From assembly GCA_009695265.1 (NCBI GenBank), contig SIBE01000004.1, forward strand, positions 1 through 47,605: 47,605 bases of DNA. Direction: 5' to 3'. The stretch is from Pedosphaera sp. (GTDB lineage: Bacteria > Verrucomicrobiota > Verrucomicrobiia > Limisphaerales > SIBE01). The first letter of the stretch is position 1. Each line of letters opens with the position of its first letter. The translations under genes and the position numbers were made by a program. The notes beneath the pieces are model-generated. The model saw nothing but the letters and a program-made list of their open reading frames with translations, was not told the DNA's origin and ran no database searches. Of the stretch, positions 42,255 through 47,605 are shown in pieces.

Positions 42255-42383
42255 TCCGAACAAGCGGATGGACACGAACCGATGCCAGGCGTCCCGGTTG
42301 GGGAGTTGGCGGAGGATCGAGGACGGTTTCTGTGTTTGCCACGGTGCGCTGTCAGCAGCGGTCGCTCACCCAGAGTGTTAGGC
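42255..42383 (+). repeat. attC-like recombination site between ankyrin and VOC genes
   Basis: R'' is TCCGAAC (42255), followed by spacer AAGCGG and GATGGACACGAACC. On the right, GGTCGCTCACC is followed by spacer CAGAGT and R' GTTAGGC (42377, perfect GTTRRRY). The arms pair as TG(g)A..CG(a)ACC, with bulged G and A in the same positions as in the site at 41438, and both sites share GTCGCTCA in the right arm. R-box pairing is only 5 of 7. The VOC start lies 29 nt downstream. Confidence 0.55.
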
Positions 42384-42412
42384 AGAAAGCAATCACAGTC
42401 AGTCAATTGACT

Positions 42413-42772
42413 ATGGCAACATCTATACCCCGAACAATAGACTACGTGGAGATTCCTTCGAGGGACGTAACGGTCTCTCGCGCCTTCTTTACCCAGCTCG
42501 TCGGTTGGACCTTCACCGATTACGGCCCGGATTACACGTCCTTCGAGGATGGTCGGATCACCGGAGGCTTTTACAGGTCGGACAAGATTTCTCACGTCGA
42601 AGCCGGTGGATCACTCGTTGTGATATACACCGAGACTCTGGAACAGGCGAAGGCGGATGTGATTCGTCTTGGTGCGTCCATCACTCGCGACATTTTCTGC
42701 TTCCCTGGTGGCCGAAGGTTCCACTTCACCGAACCGGGCGGAAGCGAGTTCTCAATATGGTCGGACAAGTAG
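42413..42772 (+). CDS. VOC-family (glyoxalase/bleomycin-resistance-like) protein, probable cassette gene
   Basis: From ATG 42413 the protein has 119 residues, one VOC domain of paired beta-alpha-beta-beta-beta units. It opens TIDYVEIPSRDVTVSRAFFTQLVGWTFTDYGPDYTSFEDGRITGGF and closes RLGASITRDIFCFPGGRRFHFTEPGGSEFSIWSD. VOC proteins bind metals and act as glyoxalases, dioxygenases or drug-binding resistance proteins; this one is not assignable. The position directly after an attC-like site is typical of integron cargo, where this fold is common. The track start 27 codons earlier lies inside the site. Confidence 0.88.
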   Translation: MATSIPRTIDYVEIPSRDVTVSRAFFTQLVGWTFTDYGPDYTSFEDGRITGGFYRSDKISHVEAGGSLVVIYTETLEQAKADVIRLGASITRDIFCFPGGRRFHFTEPGGSEFSIWSDK

Positions 42773-43031
42773 GCTTCGGGGATCTGCCAGATTTGTGGAT
42801 CGGCGTCGGAAAGCAGCGAAGCTTGTAGAAGCAAAGCGCGAACGAACGACTCGCGTTGATTGTTCGGCTTTCACTGACTCCTCGATTGCGAAGCTGCGGC
42901 AAACCAGGGTAACTGCCTGTGCCGTCACACATCGGGCGGCACTCCTTTTTCCTTTAACGGCACGCCTGTAGATGCTTATTCTCGAACCAACGATAACAAT
43001 TCCTATCCATAACCATTTACCAGGAGATCTC
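42773..43031. other. Gap after the VOC gene with a GTTCGGC heptamer
   Basis: No gene is recognised. GTTCGGC at 42862-42868 equals the right box of the site at 41438, but no matching left arm is found at a suitable distance. A short inverted repeat, AAAGCGCGAAC with GTTCGGCTTT (42832-42871), surrounds it. This may be the decayed right end of the cassette segment. The right edge carries the AGGAG site of the next gene (43022-43026). Confidence 0.3.
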
Positions 43032-44264
43032 ATGAAAAACGCGAGTCGAACGTTGGCTGTTGTTTCGAGCTGTGCGCTTCTGCTGAGCGCGAGCAGCGCT
43101 TTACCACAGGACTGGCCCCAGTGGCGCGGCCAGAACCGCGACGGGAAGGCGACCGGGTTCAACGCCCCTCAAACCTGGCCCAAGGAATTGACGCAGAAAT
43201 GGAAAGTAACCGTCGGACTCGGGGACGCGACGCCGATTCTGGTGGGCGACAAACTTTATGTCTTTGCACGACAGGACGGGAGCGAAGTCGCGCGCTGCCT
43301 CGATGCGGCCACGGGCAAGGAAATTTGGCAAGAGAAGTACGATGCACTCGGCGCAACGGGGCCGGCCTCGGGACACTCAGGACCCAGAAGCTCGCCGGCG
43401 GTAGCCCATGGAAAGGTCGTGACACTCGGAGTTCGCGGGACGCTCTCCTGCCTCGACGCAGCCACCGGCAAGACGCTATGGCGCAAAGATGATTTCCAGG
43501 GTGCCTGGCCTCCCTTTTTCACGTCGTCGTCACCGATCATCGTGGATGGCTTGTGCATCGCGCAACTCGGCGGCAAAGCCAACAGCGCAATCGCTGCCTA
43601 TGACTTGACCACCGGTGAGCCGAAATGGAAATGGTCCGGCGATGGCACCGCCTACGCCTCGCCTGCCGTAATGACACTCGGAGGCGCGAAGTGGGTCATT
43701 GCGCAGACAGAGTCGAAAATGGTGGCGGTCAGGCCGGCTGACGGGAAGCTCGTGTGGGAAGTTCCGTTCGCGGTTCGAGGCAGAGGTTACAACGCTTCGA
43801 CACCGATTGTGGATGGGCAGACGATCATTTACGGCGGCCAGGACCGCGGCATCAAGGCTGTAAAGCTTGAAAAGGAAGGGGATAGCTTCGTTGCCAAGGA
43901 GCTTTGGAGTAACGCGGAGACTTCAGCGCAATTCAACACGCCGGTGCTCAAGGATGGCCTGCTCTTTGGCGTGACTCAGAATGGAGACTTTTTTTGCATC
44001 AACGCTCAAACTGGCAAGCTGGCCTGGACTACACCTGGCGGGGGAGGACGCGGTGGTTACGGGTCCGTCGTAGATGCAGGATCGGTCCTGCTGGCATTGA
44101 CGCCCAAATCGCAATTGGTCGCCTTCCAACCGAGCGAAAAGGAATACAAGGAACTGGCCAGCTATAAAGCGGCCGAGACGCCCACCTACGCGCATCTCGC
44201 GCTTTCGGGGAATCGCGTGTTCGTCAAGGACCAGGATTCCGTAACCCTTTCGACCGTCGAGTGA
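43032..44264 (+). CDS. PQQ-like beta-propeller repeat protein, secreted
   Basis: The ATG at 43032 is chosen because AGGAG lies 5 nt upstream. The product has 410 residues with a signal peptide ending SSALPQ. Then come WPQWRGQNRDGKATGFNAPQTWP and PQQ-like repeats such as CLDAATGKEIWQEKYD, CLDAATGKTLWRKDD, AYDLTTGEPKWKWSG and CINAQTGKLAWTTPG. The TGKxxW element marks each blade. It is likely a binding or scaffold propeller without proven enzyme activity. The next gene starts inside its stop codon (GTGA overlap), so the two form an operon. Confidence 0.92.
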   Translation: MKNASRTLAVVSSCALLLSASSALPQDWPQWRGQNRDGKATGFNAPQTWPKELTQKWKVTVGLGDATPILVGDKLYVFARQDGSEVARCLDAATGKEIWQEKYDALGATGPASGHSGPRSSPAVAHGKVVTLGVRGTLSCLDAATGKTLWRKDDFQGAWPPFFTSSSPIIVDGLCIAQLGGKANSAIAAYDLTTGEPKWKWSGDGTAYASPAVMTLGGAKWVIAQTESKMVAVRPADGKLVWEVPFAVRGRGYNASTPIVDGQTIIYGGQDRGIKAVKLEKEGDSFVAKELWSNAETSAQFNTPVLKDGLLFGVTQNGDFFCINAQTGKLAWTTPGGGGRGGYGSVVDAGSVLLALTPKSQLVAFQPSEKEYKELASYKAAETPTYAHLALSGNRVFVKDQDSVTLSTVE

Positions 44265-46552
44265 GCGACGTGAAACGCCAGCTTGAAAGTCGGCGCCTGC
44301 ATTCGCTCCTAGCCAGTGCGTTTGCGGGGCTTCTCGTCCTTGGTCCGATGAGACCACCCGGCGAACAGGGTGACAGCCCAGCCGGTTTGCGTGCTGCCCA
44401 GCTTGAGCAGAGTCAAGCCACCCTCGCGGGCGGCGATCCCTCGCTGCAAGTCGAACGAGATTGGGTGGACAGCCGCTGGAGTCGAACGGATGTCGGCCAG
44501 TTCCTCGCGTCTAATATTGAATTAGGCGGCAGCCGGATCGCGAAGGGCCTTTCGATCAAGGTTGGTGAGCATGACGAAGGTGTCGTGTGTTTTGACACCG
44601 GTAACTGTGTGCTTCGCGCGGGTTGGGGAGGCGGGTTTCTCCGGTTTTCTTCCGCCCGTTTCGGTCTCATTCAAACGCCGCAGATCGCCGGTCAAATCGC
44701 CTTCATCACGCCGGAGGGCACGGGTTGGCTCGGGACGACCAACCGCTACTCGGGCCTGCATCTCCACGGCAGACGCGTGGTGCTCGAATACACGGTGGAT
44801 AACGTCCGCGTGCTGGATTCGCCATGGCTGGAGCAGCCTGACGGCCTCTCGGTTTTCACCCGTTCGCTCGAACTGCCACCTTGCCAGCGCGAGTTAAAAT
44901 TGGTCGTAGCGGCCGGCGCCGAACGAATGACAGTCGCCTCAGATTCGCAACAGACGCGAGCCGTAGCCGGCTCTGGGCCGACCGATCTTGCTGTCGCTGT
45001 CATCGGCTCAAATGTTCACGTCACCAATGAAACCGGAAGGCTCACCGTTGTGTTTCCCGCGCACGACAAACCCCGGCGCGTCAAGCTGCTGCTTTGGGCC
45101 GGGGACAAGGCCTTGTTACCGAAGTTCGTCGTATTCGAAAAGACCGCTGGCCAGCCTGAGAATCTCTCGGCGCTGCTCACCCCGGGACCCGCGCGCTGGT
45201 TGCCCGAGTTAACGACGTCCGGGCAACGCGGACTCGACACCGACATCCTCGCCATCGATGCGCTCACTCTTCCTTATGAGAACCCGTGGCATGCGCTCAT
45301 GTTCCTGGGCGGAGTCGATTTCACTCCCGATGGTGCCGCCTACATCTGCACCATTCATGGCGACGTCTGGCGCGTAACCGGCATCGACGACTCGCTGAGG
45401 CGTCTGCGTTGGAAGCGTTTCGCCACGGGACTGTTCCAGGCGCTCGGTCTCAAAGTGCGTGACGGGCAAGTCTTCGTGCTGGGCCGGGACCAGATCACGC
45501 GACTCCACGATCTCGATGGAGACGGCGAAGCCGATTTCTACGAAAACTTCTGCAACTTGATCGACACTGCGCCCGGTCACAATTATGTGACTTGCTTAGA
45601 AAAGGATGACATCGGAAATTTTTACTATGTCGATCCGCGCGGCGTGCATCGGATTTCATCGGACGGACGGCGCAAGGATACGCTTGCGACCGGTTTTCGG
45701 AACCCGAACGGCCTCGGCGTCAGCTCCGACGGCAAGATCATTACAGTCGCGCCACAGCAGGGTGAATGGACGCCGTCATCGGCACTATGCGAAATTCAAG
45801 TCGGCGGCTACTACGGACATGGTGGACCGAAGATACTGAGCGGGCGTCCGCTTGGCTACAACCCGCCACTGTGCTGGATTCCTCATAGCGTGGACAATTC
45901 CAGCGGCAGCCAAGTCTGGGTGCCGCCGGGTCGATGGGGTCCGCTCGCGGGGCAAATGCTGCACCTGCTTTGGGGGCGGTGCGGATTGATGCTCACGCTG
46001 CGCGATGTGGTGGATGGCATTCCTCAAGGGGCTGTCGTCCCATTGCCGGGACGTCTTCTTTCCGGACCGAACCGGGGCACGTTCAATCCTCGCGATGGCA
46101 ATCTCTACATTGCAGGTAGCAGCGGCTGGCAGACGAGCGCGGTCAAAGAAGGGGCTTTGCATCGGATTCGGTTGACGGGCAAACCTGTTTATTTGCCGAT
46201 CGCCTGGCACGCGCAGAGCAACGGCTTGACGCTGACGTTTACGCAACCGCTCGACCGCGCCACGGCCGAAGACATCGGCAGCTATGCCGTTCATCAGTGG
46301 AATTACCAGTACGCGGCGCAATACGGTTCAAAGGATTGGTCCGTCGCAAACGCGGGGAAAGAAGGCCGCGACGAGGTCATTGTAAAATCCGCCCGACTGT
46401 TGCCCGATGGCAAGTCGGTTTTCCTCGCTGTGCCTGGCCTGCGCCCCGTGATGCAGATGGAAATCAAATACAACCTGGACGCCGCCGACGGCAAATCGCT
46501 GCGGAGCCAGCTCTGGCTTACATTGAACCGGCTCGATGCGGAGCGGCGTTAA
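44261..46552 (+). CDS. DUF6797-type secreted protein with propeller-like region
   Basis: The 763-residue protein starts with GTG in a 4-nt overlap with the preceding propeller gene. A hydrophobic leader covers about residues 14-30. Features include FDTGNCVLRAGWGGGFLRFSSARFG, ALMFLGGVDFTPDGAAYICTIHGDVWRVTGID, DLDGDGEADFYENFCNL and TGFRNPNGLGVSSDGKI. The last three resemble the GSDH/membrane-bound dehydrogenase propellers of PVC bacteria. The C-terminal part is an Ig-like region. No CXXCH heme site is present. Carbohydrate oxidation or binding is plausible but unproven. Confidence 0.8.
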   Translation: MSDVKRQLESRRLHSLLASAFAGLLVLGPMRPPGEQGDSPAGLRAAQLEQSQATLAGGDPSLQVERDWVDSRWSRTDVGQFLASNIELGGSRIAKGLSIKVGEHDEGVVCFDTGNCVLRAGWGGGFLRFSSARFGLIQTPQIAGQIAFITPEGTGWLGTTNRYSGLHLHGRRVVLEYTVDNVRVLDSPWLEQPDGLSVFTRSLELPPCQRELKLVVAAGAERMTVASDSQQTRAVAGSGPTDLAVAVIGSNVHVTNETGRLTVVFPAHDKPRRVKLLLWAGDKALLPKFVVFEKTAGQPENLSALLTPGPARWLPELTTSGQRGLDTDILAIDALTLPYENPWHALMFLGGVDFTPDGAAYICTIHGDVWRVTGIDDSLRRLRWKRFATGLFQALGLKVRDGQVFVLGRDQITRLHDLDGDGEADFYENFCNLIDTAPGHNYVTCLEKDDIGNFYYVDPRGVHRISSDGRRKDTLATGFRNPNGLGVSSDGKIITVAPQQGEWTPSSALCEIQVGGYYGHGGPKILSGRPLGYNPPLCWIPHSVDNSSGSQVWVPPGRWGPLAGQMLHLLWGRCGLMLTLRDVVDGIPQGAVVPLPGRLLSGPNRGTFNPRDGNLYIAGSSGWQTSAVKEGALHRIRLTGKPVYLPIAWHAQSNGLTLTFTQPLDRATAEDIGSYAVHQWNYQYAAQYGSKDWSVANAGKEGRDEVIVKSARLLPDGKSVFLAVPGLRPVMQMEIKYNLDAADGKSLRSQLWLTLNRLDAERR

Positions 46553-46730
46553 ATGAGAGTGAAGGCTCTCACATCGTTGGAGCACAACTCGCGTTGGCAG
46601 AGAGCACAAAAAAAGAGCATGTGCTTAATGCAATAATGATTGAGCGCAGCGGCTCGTTTGCCTCTTCAATCTTCGCTTCGACGAATCTTGGAATCTCAGT
46701 AATCCTCATTTTGGGCAAAGGAAATTAAGC
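46553..46730. other. Gap between convergent genes
   Basis: The short hairpin TGAGAG-TGAAGG-CTCTCA (46554-46571) lies just past the DUF6797 stop. It lacks a T tract. A 27-codon frame starting ATG 46553 shows no family feature. The two flanking genes converge here, so a terminator is expected; this hairpin is the only candidate. Confidence 0.35.
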
Positions 46731-47605
46731 TCAGTGACGCACGAGAGCCTCTGCCCGGGCCGAAGCGATGCTGGCGTTGCGACCGATTTTTCGGAAGGAA
46801 CGCAGGGCCAGGAGCATGGCGGCGACGACCAATATAGCACTGAAGAAAAACGCCGCGCCCGGCAGATAAACCGGAGCCTCAAGGCTGATGAAATAGCGAA
46901 AGAGTCCGGTGGCGATGAGTGGTCCTAGAATGCCGGCGACGCTCGCCAGGCTGGTCAGCGAACCTTGCACGCCCCCTTGCTCGTCGGCGCCCACGCCGCG
47001 AGAAATCAGCCCTTGGACAGCGGGTCCCATGATGCCGCCGAGCGAGCCGACGACGAGGATCGCATAGATCATCCAGCCTTCGGTGGCGAGCCCGTAACCC
47101 GCGTAGCTCAGCGCGCCAATGCCGAGTCCGAGTACTGCGGTTTTTTCCTCACCGAGACGCCGGACGACCGTCCCCGTCAGCCCGGCCTGAACGATCGCAG
47201 CCATCAAGCCGACGATGGCGAGCGATATACCGATCTGGCCGACTGTCCAATGGTAGCGGTAGCCGGTGTAGAGCACCCAGGTGCCGGGCAACACTTGATG
47301 GGCCAGGTGGATCAGAAAATAAGTTCCGGCGAGACCAAAGACCATCGGATAACGGCGCAGGTCGAGCAACGACCCAACCGGGTTTGAACGGGTCCAACTG
47401 AACGCGCGGCGGTTGGCCGGAGCGAGCGACTCTGGAAGCATTAGCCAACCATAGAGACAGTTCAGCAGCGTGAGCCCGCCAGCGACAAGGAAAGGGACGC
47501 GGAGTCCGACGTTTCCCAAAATGCCACCGAGCGCCGGACCGAGGATGAATCCAAGACCAAAGGCCGCGCCGATGAGGCCGAAGTTAGCCGCCCGTTTTTC
47601 CGGAG
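46731..47605 (-). CDS. TetA-like MFS transporter (partial, 5' end outside the window)
   Basis: The frame continues past the listed start at 47519 to the window edge, adding [28 protein letters not shown]. That is the A/B-domain helix typical of TetA-like major facilitator transporters. The visible 290 residues hold about nine helices, a central loop ([30 protein letters not shown]) and a short C-terminal tail. It would be a drug or metabolite efflux proton antiporter; the substrate is not predictable. The missing part should contain the first three to four helices. Confidence 0.88.
   Translation of the reverse strand, partial: PEKRAANFGLIGAAFGLGFILGPALGGILGNVGLRVPFLVAGGLTLLNCLYGWLMLPESLAPANRRAFSWTRSNPVGSLLDLRRYPMVFGLAGTYFLIHLAHQVLPGTWVLYTGYRYHWTVGQIGISLAIVGLMAAIVQAGLTGTVVRRLGEEKTAVLGLGIGALSYAGYGLATEGWMIYAILVVGSLGGIMGPAVQGLISRGVGADEQGGVQGSLTSLASVAGILGPLIATGLFRYFISLEAPVYLPGAAFFFSAILVVAAMLLALRSFRKIGRNASIASARAEALVRH

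Noticed and set aside
43032-44264. True PQQ-dependent alcohol dehydrogenase
   Set aside because: Only propeller TGKxxW repeats are seen. The length is short, and no vicinal Cys pair or catalytic Asp region of quinoprotein dehydrogenases was found.

Overview
The window reads as a bacterial chromosome segment from the PVC group, most likely Verrucomicrobiota near Pedosphaerales/Limisphaerales. The basis is gene content: DUF1501, DUF6797, ThuA-like and glucose/sorbosone-dehydrogenase proteins, DNRLRE and FG-GAP secreted proteins, twin-arginine secreted oxidoreductases, and PQQ-like beta-propellers. Planctomycetota is the main alternative. No rRNA, tRNA, CRISPR array or complete insertion sequence was recognised.

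Left part (1-9.3 kb). A minus-strand operon encodes a lipidated multiheme cytochrome (MtrA/DmsE type), an MtrB/PioB-type outer-membrane barrel and a small monoheme cytochrome c. Together they look like a porin-cytochrome conduit moving electrons across the outer membrane. An orphan FeoA, a universal stress protein overlapping a radical SAM enzyme, an ABC-2 permease with a decayed paralogous fragment behind it, and a secreted endonuclease/exonuclease/phosphatase-fold protein follow.

Middle part (9.3-35 kb). Secreted or membrane proteins (DUF1501, ThuA, DMT transporter, DNRLRE) precede a plus-strand trio of ferritin-like protein, LsrG-like monooxygenase and iron-dependent alcohol dehydrogenase. 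A minus-strand envelope-glycan operon then runs from a membrane TPR protein through a GT4 glycosyltransferase and a WecA/MraY-like enzyme to metG. An ABC exporter and an RlmD-type RNA methyltransferase follow. Next come a sugar dehydrogenase, an FAD oxidoreductase, a DUF3500 protein, an FG-GAP protein and a lipoprotein.

Right part (35-47.6 kb). This is accessory DNA. It holds a truncated DUF1445 gene, a GNAT acetyltransferase, a decayed transposase tail, a GC-rich esterase next to a beta-propeller gene, and then closely spaced plus-strand WD40, ankyrin and VOC genes. The ankyrin and VOC genes are each preceded by an imperfect inverted repeat with integron attC architecture. The upstream flanks of the WD40 and GNAT genes carry weaker candidates. 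No integrase is visible, so this looks like a cluster of attC sites lacking an integrase. The window ends with a PQQ-like/DUF6797 gene pair and a partial TetA-like MFS transporter.

The observations most worth following up are the attC-bearing cassette segment, the compact electron conduit with an unusual CX4CH heme site, and the ferritin-like/LsrG/Fe-ADH trio.
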